Positions 1-8,148 of a stretch of 34,810 bases of DNA are shown here, piece after piece. The DNA comes from an uncultured Bacilli bacterium (GTDB taxonomy: Bacteria > Bacillota_I > Bacilli_A > RF39 > UBA660). Location: NCBI GenBank assembly GCA_944358825.1, contig CALVSA010000013.1, forward strand, positions 1 to 34,810, given 5' to 3'. The notes beneath the pieces are model-generated. The model made no database searches. It saw only the letters and a list, made by a program, of their open reading frames with translations, and was not told where the DNA came from. Position numbers and translations under genes: made by a program. Positions within the stretch are counted from its first letter, which is position 1. Each line of letters opens with the position of its first letter.

Positions 1-222
1 GATGAGGATAACGTCATCCATCTATATTATAACGCAAAATTACTATATTCTTACAATAAAAATAAAAAATATAAATATAACTATAAAGAGCAAGATTACA
101 TAGATATATTAAAACATAGTAGTTTTGATTATAAAACAGATAAAGAAATAAAAGAATTTGTAGAATACAATTTAAAAAGTTTAGATAATATTTACATTGA
201 AAAAGGAGATAAAAATGATTGA
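1..222 (+). CDS. istA: IS21 transposase IstA, C-terminal tail (partial)
   Basis: Frame 1 is open from the first base to a TGA at 220-222 and encodes about 73 residues rich in Lys, Tyr and Asn. The reading frame overlaps the istB start by eight bases, the usual istA-istB coupling in IS21 elements. No catalytic motif lies in this tail, so the assignment rests on position, overlap and the clear IstB that follows. The DDE domain would lie upstream of the window. Confidence 0.75.
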   Translation, partial: DEDNVIHLYYNAKLLYSYNKNKKYKYNYKEQDYIDILKHSSFDYKTDKEIKEFVEYNLKSLDNIYIEKGDKND

Positions 223-979
223 AGAATTAAATAAAAAATTAGATATATTAGAATTAGAAAAAATAAAAGAGATTTTACCAGATTATATTCATAAAATTAG
301 TAAAGAAAGTTTAACTTTAACTGAACAATTAAATTATTTAACTACTGAAGAAATAAATTATAAGGATTCAAGGGCAGCTGAAGGAATAATTAAAGCTTCT
401 AATTTTCCCTTTAGAAAAACACTAAATGATTATGATTTTTCTTTTCAACCATCATTATCCGAAAATCAGATTAGAGAATTAAGTAATTTATCTTTTATTG
501 AAAATCACGAAAATATAATTTTTGTAGGTAATTCTGGTGTTGGTAAAACACACTTAGCAGTTGCTTTAGGAATAGAAGCTGCAAAACATAGAAATAGTGT
601 TTACTTTATTACTTGTCATAATCTGATGACAAAATTAAATAAAGCTCAAAAGGAAAACAGATTAGATAAACAATTACAACATCTTGCACAATATAAAGTG
701 TTAATAATAGATGAAATAGGATATTTACCAGTTGATCATCAGGGTTCAAACTTATTTTTTCAACTAATTGCTAGAAGATATATGACAAAATCTACTATAG
801 TAACAACAAATATGCCATTTTCAAGATGGGGAGAAGTATTTAGTGATAATACATTAGCAAGTGCAGTATTAGATAGATTACTTCACTATTCACACATTAT
901 AAGAATTACAGGAAATTCTTATAGAATTAAAGATAAAATAGTAGAATCAGATTCTAGAACAAATGAATATAACGAATGA
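215..979 (+). CDS. istB: IS21-family helper ATPase IstB
   Basis: This is the AAA+ ATPase that assembles the IS21 transpososome with IstA and selects target DNA. A Walker A motif GNSGVGKTHLA lies near residue 106 and Walker B VLIIDEIGYLP near residue 162. The N-terminal domain is Lys/Leu-rich. At 254 residues it is full length for the family. An in-frame TTG at 197 would add six residues, but the ATG at 215 has the AAAAGGAG ribosome site at the right distance and is preferred. It overlaps the istA stop. Intact on sequence, so the element may be active if the part outside the window is complete. Confidence 0.95.
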   Translation: MIEELNKKLDILELEKIKEILPDYIHKISKESLTLTEQLNYLTTEEINYKDSRAAEGIIKASNFPFRKTLNDYDFSFQPSLSENQIRELSNLSFIENHENIIFVGNSGVGKTHLAVALGIEAAKHRNSVYFITCHNLMTKLNKAQKENRLDKQLQHLAQYKVLIIDEIGYLPVDHQGSNLFFQLIARRYMTKSTIVTTNMPFSRWGEVFSDNTLASAVLDRLLHYSHIIRITGNSYRIKDKIVESDSRTNEYNE

Positions 980-995
980 TTTTATGCCGAGAAAA

Positions 996-1119
996 CTTTT
1001 GATAAGCAAAGAAATATTTTTTACATTAATGGAGTTTAATGATTATTATTTTCATTTTTTGAAAATAATAATCAGTTAAACGACTACAAACAATTAAAAA
1101 TATTTCTGGTTGTCAAAAG
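996..1119. repeat. Large imperfect inverted repeat downstream of istB
   Basis: Nested arms pair across this stretch: 996-1005 with 1110-1119 (9 of 10), AGAAATATTTTT near 1010 with its exact complement near 1096, and a perfect 13-bp stem 1041-1053 with 1061-1073 around an ATTTTTT loop. The RNA would fold into one long hairpin. It lies inside the IS21 element between istB and the terminal repeats. A role in stopping transcription or in transposition is only inference. Confidence 0.75.
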
Positions 1120-1227
1120 GAAATTGGAATAAAAAAAATGAGTTATAAAAATATACTCATTAATCTAAAAATTGTGACATTTTAATAATGACATTTTTAT
1201 GACATTTGATGTTGACATTTACATTAT
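1109..1227 (+). repeat. IS21 right-end repeat, copy 1
   Basis: These 119 bases match 18241-18358 except for one base fewer in an A-run of the second copy. The stretch contains a 10-bp inverted repeat (AATGAGTTATA against TATACTCATT) and the four TGACATTT units. The shared block starts exactly at the base of the large hairpin. Confidence 0.9.
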
Positions 1228-1239
1228 ATATTAGTAAGT

Positions 1240-1959
1240 ATGATTACTAATACAATTCGTATTAAAAATAAAGATGACAAAGTAATAGAAAAAGAATTAA
1301 ATACTCTTATTGGCATTGATGTCAATGGTGATAGACAAGTACTTGGTTTATCTATTTTAGATAAACTAAATAATCATTATTATTTGGACTTATTTGAAAC
1401 CTTAAAATCTAAAGGTATTAAAAATATTTATTTCTTCTCTTCTCATGAATATTCTAATATTAAGAAATCGCTTAAAATTAGTTTCCCAACTTCTATATGG
1501 ATTGATAGTTTAACAATGAATATTATTTATTTTTGGAAGTATTTATCTCTTCGAGGAAGAAGTCAATTAGTTACTAGATTAAAAGATATGTATGTTCAAA
1601 ATAATTTTGAAGATGCTTCTATCATTATTAATTTTATGCGAGAAGAATATCAAAATAATCAATTATTATTGCTATTATTTGATAAGTATTTTAAGGAAAT
1701 TAAATCTTATTATCAGTATGATTTAGTTACTCGTAAATTTTTATTTAATCACTATTCATATACTAATATTTATGATATTATTAAAAGGACAAATCAAAAA
1801 GAAATTGAATTATTAGATTCTTTTTTAGAAAAAATTAAATTGAAATTATTGGATCTAGAAAAAAATAGATTATATAATAAACAAGAATGGTGTAATATTA
1901 TTAATCATTGTTTTAATTATTTTCCAGAGTTAGTAAGAGAGGTAGAAAAAGAATTATGA
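1240..1959 (+). pseudogene. Catalytically dead IS256-like transposase partner, 5'-truncated by IS21
   Basis: The 239-residue product aligns by eye with the DDE core of the next gene. LIGIDVNGDRQVLGLSI (residues 23-39) matches IIGIDITGHKEVIGIWL of the transposase. YYLDLFETLKSKGIKNIYF and the later LLDLEKNR also match. All three catalytic acids are gone: the second Asp aligns with His69 and the Glu with Thr175. In the open frame upstream of the ATG, ILVSM aligns with IYVDC, so the first Asp reads Ser. No ribosome site precedes the ATG and the frame runs into the IS21 end at 1223, so the gene was probably longer. Its stop overlaps the next start as ATGA. It could still be translated as a short accessory protein. 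Confidence 0.65.
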
Positions 1960-3200
1960 AAAAGAAAGAATTAGATATTTATGATAAGATTGTTAAATTA
2001 ATGATAGAAAACGACAAACTAGTAACTAGTAAAGATGTTAATAACGCTTTAAATATGATACAACAGAAAATATATCAATCTATGTTAGAAGGAGAACTTA
2101 CTCATCATTTAGAATATGAAAAAAACTCTAAAGAGGAAAAAGAAACTGAAAATAGAAGAAATGGTTATTCTAGTAAAAATAAGAAACTTAGAACTAATAA
2201 TGGTGAAATCACTATTAGTATGCCTAGAGATCGTGATGGTTCATTTGAACCAATTATAATAAGTAAAAGACAAAGAGTTTTAAATGATATGGATGACTCT
2301 ATTATTTGTATGTATGCTAAAGGAATGAGTTTAAGTGATATTACCGATATTATTAAACAAACATACAAAATAGAAGTATCAACATCTTTCGTTAGTACTA
2401 TTGTAAAACAAGTAACAACAGATTTAGAAGAATGGAATAATAGACCATTAAAAAGCTTTTATCCCTTTATATATGTAGATTGTTTATACACTTATGTAAA
2501 AGAAGAATTAATAAGCGTTAAAAGACCGGTATATGTAATTATTGGAATTGATATTACCGGTCATAAAGAAGTAATAGGAATATGGTTAGGAGATAGTAAT
2601 GGTGAGGGAGCTTATTTTTGGAGACAGATATTTGAAGAATTAAAATATAGAGGAGTAGAAGATATTTTATATGTATCAATGGATGGATTAAATGGACTAA
2701 CTGAGTCAATTGGCGAAGTATATCCAAGAGCTCAAACACAAAGATGTATTGTACATTTAACAAGAAATTTATATGGAATATGTCCTAAAAAAGGAGCAAA
2801 GGAAATCATTAGTGATTTTAAGAAAATATATACATCTAGTAATCTAGAACAAGGATTATTAGAACTTGAAAACTTTAAAATCAAGAATCAAGATAAGAAG
2901 AAAATAATTGATAAAGTTGAAGAGTATATGGAATATATTAAACCTCTTTTTGAATTACCACAAGAAATAAGAAAAATCATATATACAACTAATCCTATAG
3001 AATCAGTGAATTCGGCATTAAGGAAAGTAACAAGAGGAAAAGGTAGTTTTCCTAATGAAGAAGCATTAATGAAAGTATTGTTTTTACGAATACAAGATCT
3101 AGAGAAAAAATGGATTAAAGGGATGAGAGGATGGAATATAGTACTACAACAATTGGTAGAATTACATAAGGAGAGAATAACAAAATATTTAAAAATATAA
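1956..3200 (+). CDS. IS256-family (mutator-type) transposase
   Basis: A 414-residue DDE transposase, full length for IS256-type enzymes. The N-terminal helical DNA-binding region carries the NRRNGYS and ITISMPRDRDGSFEP motifs usual in the family. Catalytic residues are Asp175 (IYVDCLY), Asp243 (SMDGL) and Glu349 (NPIESVNS). The CIVH motif follows the second Asp. The start overlaps the stop of the dead paralogue by four bases, so the two were probably translated together, which is unusual because IS256 elements normally have one gene. No break is visible in the reading frame. Confidence 0.93.
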   Translation: MKKKELDIYDKIVKLMIENDKLVTSKDVNNALNMIQQKIYQSMLEGELTHHLEYEKNSKEEKETENRRNGYSSKNKKLRTNNGEITISMPRDRDGSFEPIIISKRQRVLNDMDDSIICMYAKGMSLSDITDIIKQTYKIEVSTSFVSTIVKQVTTDLEEWNNRPLKSFYPFIYVDCLYTYVKEELISVKRPVYVIIGIDITGHKEVIGIWLGDSNGEGAYFWRQIFEELKYRGVEDILYVSMDGLNGLTESIGEVYPRAQTQRCIVHLTRNLYGICPKKGAKEIISDFKKIYTSSNLEQGLLELENFKIKNQDKKKIIDKVEEYMEYIKPLFELPQEIRKIIYTTNPIESVNSALRKVTRGKGSFPNEEALMKVLFLRIQDLEKKWIKGMRGWNIVLQQLVELHKERITKYLKI

Positions 3201-3231
3201 GCACTTAAATTGATCTTTGACAACTAAAAAA

Positions 3232-3255
3232 AAGTTAAGAAGTTAATCTTAACTT
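3232..3255 (-). terminator. Hairpin with minus-strand T-tract
   Basis: AAGTTAAGA (3232-3240) pairs with TCTTAACTT (3247-3255). Read on the minus strand it is followed by a run of T. It could stop minus-strand transcripts entering the IS256-like element. Confidence 0.5.
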
Positions 3256-3287
3256 ATAATCTTTACATTTAAAATGTAAAGATTATA
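3255..3287. repeat. Perfect 16-bp inverted repeat
   Basis: The arms 3255-3270 and 3272-3287 are exact complements (ATAATCTTTACATTT and its reverse). It lies just after the transposase gene and may work as a bidirectional terminator, although no long T-tract follows. Confidence 0.6.
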
Positions 3288-3368
3288 ATATTTCTAAAAG
3301 AAAATACACAGTTAACTTGACAAGGTCTGGTTCCCTTGTGAAACTGTCATTGACACCATCCACCATCG

Positions 3369-3489
3369 CTAAATTATTTAACAGATAAAGAATTAGATAT
3401 TTTAAATAGAATTTCATTAAAGCCAGTGAAGTAGAACTTCATTACTTACAAAGTATTAAAGATTTAGAAATGATTGATACCAAAAATTA
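3369..3489 (+). pseudogene. Unidentified coding remnant
   Basis: The stretch reads as LNYLTDKELDILNRISLKPV in one frame, then a stop, and in another frame as VELHYLQSIKDLEMIDTKN followed by TAA. The codon use looks like local protein, and the frame change suggests decay. I do not recognise the family. It sits between the IS256-like element and rpsD. Apart from this and the hairpins, I see nothing else in the 3201-3555 gap. Confidence 0.3.
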
Positions 3490-3522
3490 ATTACGATATC
3501 CGCTTTACTAATTATATTAAAT

Positions 3523-3557
3523 AAAAAAAACAGAGAATATATAATCTCTGTTTTTTT
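3523..3557 (-). terminator. rpsD terminator
   Basis: CAGAGA (3531-3536) pairs with TCTCTG (3545-3550), flanked by A-run and T-run that extend the stem. It lies directly at the rpsD stop codon and would work in both directions. Confidence 0.85.
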
Positions 3558-4158
3558 AAACTCTACTATAGAATTCAACAATTAAAGCTTCGTTAATATC
3601 AGCATTTAATTCACGTCTTTCAGGATATCTTACATAAGTAGCTTGCTTTTTAGCCTCATCATAACTGATATAATCTACACGTCTTGATAAAGCTTGTAAT
3701 GAAGCAACAACTACTGGATGATTCATTGAAGTTTCTTTTAATGAAATAACATCATTTACTTTTACCCTGTAAGATGGAATATCAACTTTCTTACCATTAA
3801 CTAAAATATGTCCATGATTAACTAATTGTCTGGCAGCTCTTCTAGTAGGAGCAAAACCAATTCTATAAACGATGTTATCTAATCTACTTTCTAGTAAGAT
3901 AAGTAAATTCTCACCATGAACACCTTTCATTTTACCAGATTCGTTAACTAATCTTTTAAATTGTTTTTCACTAACGCCATACATAAATCTAACTTTTTGT
4001 TTTTCAGTTAATTGAACTGAATAGTTAGAAGGCTTTCTTTTTCTATCTTGACCGTGTTGACCAGGACCATAAGGTCTTTTTAAATCTTTACCAGTCTCTA
4101 AAATAGAAAAGTTAACTCTTCTAGCTTTCTTGTTATTTGGGCCAGTATATCTTGCCAT
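3556..4158 (-). CDS. rpsD: 30S ribosomal protein S4
   Basis: S4 is a primary 16S rRNA-binding protein that nucleates small-subunit assembly and often controls its own synthesis. The product is 200 residues, normal for Firmicutes. It opens with MARYTGPNNKKARR and the S4 RNA-binding domain follows at about residues 90-155 (ESRLDNIVYRIGFAPTRRAARQLVNHGHILVNG). The four N-terminal zinc-binding cysteines of some S4 proteins are absent. The ATG at 4158 is chosen because AGGAGG precedes it by seven bases; an upstream in-frame start would add a basic 15-residue tail and is not needed. The gene stands alone with its own promoter and terminator. Confidence 0.97.
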   Translation of the reverse strand: MARYTGPNNKKARRVNFSILETGKDLKRPYGPGQHGQDRKRKPSNYSVQLTEKQKVRFMYGVSEKQFKRLVNESGKMKGVHGENLLILLESRLDNIVYRIGFAPTRRAARQLVNHGHILVNGKKVDIPSYRVKVNDVISLKETSMNHPVVVASLQALSRRVDYISYDEAKKQATYVRYPERRELNADINEALIVEFYSRV

Positions 4159-4297
4159 CTTCTTCCTCCTTCTGCTTTTAGAGGCCTCAAGTTTCTTCCT
4201 CACTAGGGTGTTTTAATTGACTTTCGCTAGCAGCTAATAGTTACTAATACATAACACGTTAATGAGGAAAAAAACCTAATCGCTGCTAAATGCACTA
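4159..4297 (-). promoter_or_regulatory. rpsD leader, candidate S4 autoregulatory RNA
   Basis: About 135 bases separate the promoter from rpsD. AGCAGC near the 5' end can pair with GCTGCT about 50 bases later, and a second fold can form around the GTGAGG to GCCTC segment. Firmicutes rpsD genes are known to carry an S4-binding leader. I did not match this sequence to the known consensus base by base. Confidence 0.5.
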
Positions 4298-4299
4298 AT

Positions 4300-4328
4300 A
4301 TTATATAATTAATAATATAAATAGTCAA
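4300..4328 (-). promoter_or_regulatory. rpsD promoter
   Basis: On the minus strand TTGACT and TATAAT are separated by 17 bases, a near-perfect vegetative sigma-factor promoter. Confidence 0.85.
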
Positions 4329-4391
4329 CAAAAATATGAAAAAAAATAATAGAAAAAAATAATAGAAAATGTCAAAAAAGTGTAAAGTTTC

Positions 4392-4419
4392 TTCACAAAC
4401 AATAAAAGTGTGCTATACT
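4392..4419 (+). promoter_or_regulatory. Promoter for the cohesin-type surface protein
   Basis: TTCACA and TATACT are 16 bases apart, and TG one base upstream of the -10 gives an extended -10. An 8-bp hairpin (TGATTATA with TATAATCA, about 4430-4460) lies in the 5' leader. The gene begins at 4536 after AAGGAGG. Confidence 0.6.
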
Positions 4420-4535
4420 TGTATTGATAATGATTATAGGATATAGAGAATATAATCATAGTCATTTTGCAAGTGAGGTGTTTGTTCGGGGGAAAGTAAG
4501 TAAAAATAATAATGAAATAAAGATAAGGAGGAAAG

Positions 4536-7271
4536 ATGAAAAAGGCATTAAAATTCTTATTAGTAGGCTTAATTGCTTTTTCACAAGTTGCATATCCAAT
4601 TGAGGTTTATGCTGAAGTAGTTGATGAAGCAGTTGTTGAAAATAATGAAATTTCTAATACAGAAACTAACCAAAATAAAGATAATAACATCATAGAAGAT
4701 AATAATATAGAAAAAACTGAAGAAGAAATTGCATCATTTTCTCAAGTAGGAATAAACGATACTAATCTATATACTGATAATCAAATATATAAATTTAACA
4801 TTTCATCAGCTTTAGAAGAAGAAAAAGTAACTATTAATCTTACTAGTACAGAAGAAAGTTCAATTATAGATGAAAATAAATATATATTAAAAGCAACTTT
4901 AAGTTTTAATCAAATTCTAAATGATCAAATAATTGATACTAAAGAAGAAACTAAAACTATTCTTCTAACTGGATTAGAACTTAAAAATTATAATATAGAT
5001 TTTAATAATATAGGTGCAAATATTAATGGAAAATATCAACTAGATATTAGCCTATATAATACAGAAGAAGATTTAATCGAAACAGATGAAGAATCATTAA
5101 ATGAATATATTAACAATAAAGAAGCAATCTATAGTGATAAATTAGTTGATTTCTATACTAATAATATAGAAACTAAATTAGATTTAATAACTAATTTAGA
5201 ATGTACAGATAAAACATGTAATTTAGATGTTAATGCTTCAGATAAAGTAGTAACTTTTGAACCAAAAGTAACACAAGGTGATACATCTATTGATTTAGAT
5301 GGTACATATTTTACTTACAAAGTTAATGATGAAATAGTTCTAAATGACTATATATTTAATAACCAATTAGACTTTGATTTATTATTAAAAGGAACATATA
5401 AAGTAACAGTATCATTAATGGATAAAAATTCTCAAGAAATACTTACTGATAGTATAAATATTATCTATGGAAATAGCATAGATGATACAAATTTAGAAAA
5501 ATACTACAACATTTCTAGTGATATGGATGAACAAACTTTACTAGCAAAATTAATTAGTACAACTGTAGTAGATGATAATATAATTAATAATCTAATAGAT
5601 GTAGAATTATTAAAAGATATTGTTTACAAAAAACGAATTGATAAAATAATTACTAATAACTTAACTGATAAATTAGGTTATAAAGCATTAGCAAGCTCAT
5701 TTTTAGATTTAAATAATGATGGTAATTATTATTCAGTTATTACAGCAGAAAATTTCAAAGCAAAATTAAAAGATACAGATGTACTTCCAACAGTTAAAGA
5801 AATAAAAGAATATTTAAAAGATACAAATTTAAATATAAAAATAGTTGATAAAAATGGCAAAGAAGTAGCAGATAATGCTTATATATCAACTAATATGCAA
5901 TTAATTGTTAGTACTAATCCATATACATTATCTTATACCTTCTTAATAGGTGGTGATTTAGATGATGGATTAGCAAATGATAATGAAGTTAAAAAAATGA
6001 TTGATGTAGCACTTGGATTAGATAATTTCGATATTCTAAATACTGCTGTAGTAGATTATAATCATGATAATATCATTGATATATATGATATATCATATAT
6101 GGCAGGTTCAATAGGAATGAAAAAATGGTTAGAACAGACAACTGCTACTGATAATATAAAAGCAACATTAAGTACAAATACATCAAATATAAGAGTAAAT
6201 GATACATTTAAAGTAACACTTAATTTAACAGGCTTTTCTAAAGATTATATTAATGGTATTGAAGGAATGTTAAATTATGATAAAACAGCTTTAGAATTAA
6301 TTGGTTTAAGTACCCAAAATTCCTTAAATCAATATGGTAACTTTAATTATAATACTTCGACATTTATTCAGGCAGGTGAAGAAGTAGTAAATAAAGATAC
6401 AACCGTTATAACGTTTACTTTCAAAGCATTAAAACAAACTGATACTAATATAAGTTTATCAAATTTAAAAGCAGCTAAAGATGGTAGTAAAGTTAATATA
6501 AACTCTAGTGGTGCTTTAAGTTTAAAAATAAATAGAAAATTAAGTACAAATAATGACATTATTAATTTAAAACCATCTACTGGTAGATTGGATAAAGAAT
6601 TTAATAAAGATATATATGAATATAATTTATATGTTGATTATCGTACTACTAGTATTACTCTAGAAGGCTTATTAGGAGATAAATATGCAACTACAACAGG
6701 CTTTAGAGAATATAAATTAACTGACGATAAAACAGTAATTTTAATAGAAGTAGTATCAGAAACAGGAGAAGTAAAAACATATAAAATTAATGTTATCAAA
6801 GAATATCCATCTACAAATACATCAACTAAACAAATGAGTTTATCAAGTAATAATTACTTACAAACATTAAAAATAGAAGGATATGAAATAGAATTTGATA
6901 AAGATAAATTAGAATACGAAATAACAGTAGGTAGTGATGTAACATCATTAGATATTACTGCAATTGCACAGTTAAGCAGTGCAAACGTTAGAATATATGG
7001 TAATGATAATTTCAAAGAAGGAGAAAATATTGTTACAATAGTAGTTACTGCCGAAGATGGTAGTGAAAAAACATACACTATTAAGGTTAATAAAGAAAGT
7101 GCAAAAAAAGTAGATGCAGATGATAATGATGATCAAACAGAAGAAGATAATGGTAATGTCGAAAAAACAATTATAATTATTTTAATTATATTAGTAGTAA
7201 TTGGTTTATTATACTTAATCTTTAAAAAAGATGATGATACACCAAAAACAAATAAAGAACAAAATAAGTAA
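4536..7271 (+). CDS. Surface protein with cohesin, dockerin-like and cadherin-like domains
   Basis: The 911-residue product has a signal peptide ending near residue 26 (VYA), then an acidic Asn-rich N-terminal half. EF-hand-like segments are DLNNDGNYY near residue 391 and DYNHDNIIDIYD near 507, the latter in a dockerin-like setting. A cohesin-like beta domain spans about 540-665, with IEGMLNYDKTALELIG and a following FTFKAL strand. Two cadherin-like beta-sandwich repeats follow at about 672-752 and 767-852, each ending in a TYKINV or TYTIKV strand. A membrane helix at about 875-896 and a charged tail anchor it. Cohesin and dockerin modules in one protein suggest assembly with other surface proteins. 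No cellulase or scaffoldin is nearby, so the partner is unknown. Confidence 0.75.
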   Translation: MKKALKFLLVGLIAFSQVAYPIEVYAEVVDEAVVENNEISNTETNQNKDNNIIEDNNIEKTEEEIASFSQVGINDTNLYTDNQIYKFNISSALEEEKVTINLTSTEESSIIDENKYILKATLSFNQILNDQIIDTKEETKTILLTGLELKNYNIDFNNIGANINGKYQLDISLYNTEEDLIETDEESLNEYINNKEAIYSDKLVDFYTNNIETKLDLITNLECTDKTCNLDVNASDKVVTFEPKVTQGDTSIDLDGTYFTYKVNDEIVLNDYIFNNQLDFDLLLKGTYKVTVSLMDKNSQEILTDSINIIYGNSIDDTNLEKYYNISSDMDEQTLLAKLISTTVVDDNIINNLIDVELLKDIVYKKRIDKIITNNLTDKLGYKALASSFLDLNNDGNYYSVITAENFKAKLKDTDVLPTVKEIKEYLKDTNLNIKIVDKNGKEVADNAYISTNMQLIVSTNPYTLSYTFLIGGDLDDGLANDNEVKKMIDVALGLDNFDILNTAVVDYNHDNIIDIYDISYMAGSIGMKKWLEQTTATDNIKATLSTNTSNIRVNDTFKVTLNLTGFSKDYINGIEGMLNYDKTALELIGLSTQNSLNQYGNFNYNTSTFIQAGEEVVNKDTTVITFTFKALKQTDTNISLSNLKAAKDGSKVNINSSGALSLKINRKLSTNNDIINLKPSTGRLDKEFNKDIYEYNLYVDYRTTSITLEGLLGDKYATTTGFREYKLTDDKTVILIEVVSETGEVKTYKINVIKEYPSTNTSTKQMSLSSNNYLQTLKIEGYEIEFDKDKLEYEITVGSDVTSLDITAIAQLSSANVRIYGNDNFKEGENIVTIVVTAEDGSEKTYTIKVNKESAKKVDADDNDDQTEEDNGNVEKTIIIILIILVVIGLLYLIFKKDDDTPKTNKEQNK

Positions 7272-7281
7272 AAAAATATAT

Positions 7282-7316
7282 AAAATCTACACAAAATAAA
7301 ACGTGTAGATTTTTGA
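7282..7316 (+). terminator. Terminator after the surface protein
   Basis: AAAATCTACAC (7282-7292) pairs with GTGTAGATTTT (7303-7313), an 11-bp stem with a T-rich tail. Confidence 0.85.
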
Positions 7317-7359
7317 CTATTCCTACATTTATTTTAATATCTAATTTATTTTCTTATAG

Positions 7360-7388
7360 TTGTTATTTACATAAAAAAATGTTAAAAT
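7360..7388 (+). promoter_or_regulatory. Candidate promoter for the metal transporter operon
   Basis: TTGTTA and TAAAAT are 17 bases apart, just upstream of an AAGGAGG ribosome site. Confidence 0.45.
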
Positions 7389-7407
7389 AAAACAAGGAGG
7401 GAAAAAT

Positions 7408-8136
7408 ATGAGCTTATTAATAACATTAATTGTTGGCTTATTTACTTTATTAGGTAGCTTTATAGTTATAACTACTAATAATAGTAAAAAAATAGTCGAT
7501 TTTTCCGTTAGCCTAGGTTTTGGAGTTTTAATTGCTTTAATTATATTAGGTATTTTTCCAGAATCATTAGAATTAATTCAAACTAAATATAGCTTAACCT
7601 CATCAATTATAGTAATTTTATTATTAGTAATAATTGGAATATTTATTTTAAAAATATTAGATAAATTTATACCAGATCATCATTCACATAATAAAAACAA
7701 TTTAATTCATGTTGGCCTAATTACTTCAGTTGCCTTATTTATCCATAACTATTTAGAAGGTATGGCCGTTTATACATCCTTAAATACATCTTTAAATTTT
7801 GGATTAATGTTAGCTCTTGGAGTAGCTTTACATAATATACCACTAGGTATGAGTATAACATCTTTTCTATATCATCAAGGAAAGAAAAAAGCCATAATCT
7901 ATAGTTTATTTGTATCACTTGCAACTTTTTTTGGTGGTCTAACTATATTAGTATTCAACGATTTAATAATCAATGAATTTATAAGAGGTGTAATCTTATC
8001 TATAACATTAGGAATGTTAGTTTATATAATAATATTTGAATTATTGCCCCATATATTAAAAAACAAAAACAAACTTAAATCAATACTAGGAATAATTGTC
8101 GGTATAATAATCTTTTCTATTAGTAAATTTATATAA
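7408..8136 (+). CDS. ZIP-family metal transporter
   Basis: ZIP proteins carry zinc or other divalent metals into the cytoplasm. The 242-residue product has about eight hydrophobic segments. The two metal-binding helices read ALFIHNYLEGMAVY (near residue 110) and ALHNIPLGMSI (near residue 140). A His-rich loop, DHHSH, sits between the third and fourth helices as is usual. It starts after AAGGAGG and is followed after 12 bases by the next gene, so the three membrane genes 7408-10979 probably form one transcript. Metal specificity cannot be read from the sequence. Confidence 0.85.
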   Translation: MSLLITLIVGLFTLLGSFIVITTNNSKKIVDFSVSLGFGVLIALIILGIFPESLELIQTKYSLTSSIIVILLLVIIGIFILKILDKFIPDHHSHNKNNLIHVGLITSVALFIHNYLEGMAVYTSLNTSLNFGLMLALGVALHNIPLGMSITSFLYHQGKKKAIIYSLFVSLATFFGGLTILVFNDLIINEFIRGVILSITLGMLVYIIIFELLPHILKNKNKLKSILGIIVGIIIFSISKFI

Positions 8137-8148
8137 GTAGGTGTATAT

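Larger units (their letters stand above)
1..1223 (+). mobile_element. IS21-family insertion sequence, right part
   Basis: The element runs from the left edge of the window through istA and istB to a right end at about 1223. Four copies of TGACATTT (1175, 1189, 1200, 1213) sit in the last 50 bases, matching the multiple terminal transposase-binding repeats of IS21 elements. The terminal dinucleotide is CA, as expected. A 118-base copy of this end recurs at 18241-18358, which fixes the outer border closely. Confidence 0.8.
1224..3360 (+). mobile_element. IS256-like element with two transposase-type genes
   Basis: The unit contains the dead paralogue and the intact transposase. Its left end is cut by the IS21 insertion, and the other half should lie beyond the IS21 left end, outside the window. 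The right border is not fixed. A structured stretch at 3310-3350, with ACAGTT pairing to AACTGT and ACAAGG to CCTTGT, is a candidate terminal inverted repeat but cannot be tested without the left end. Confidence 0.5.

Noticed and set aside
3310..3350. Structured stretch as a riboswitch or small RNA
   Set aside because: The pairing arms are short and it lies at the likely end of the IS256-like element, so a terminal repeat is the simpler view.
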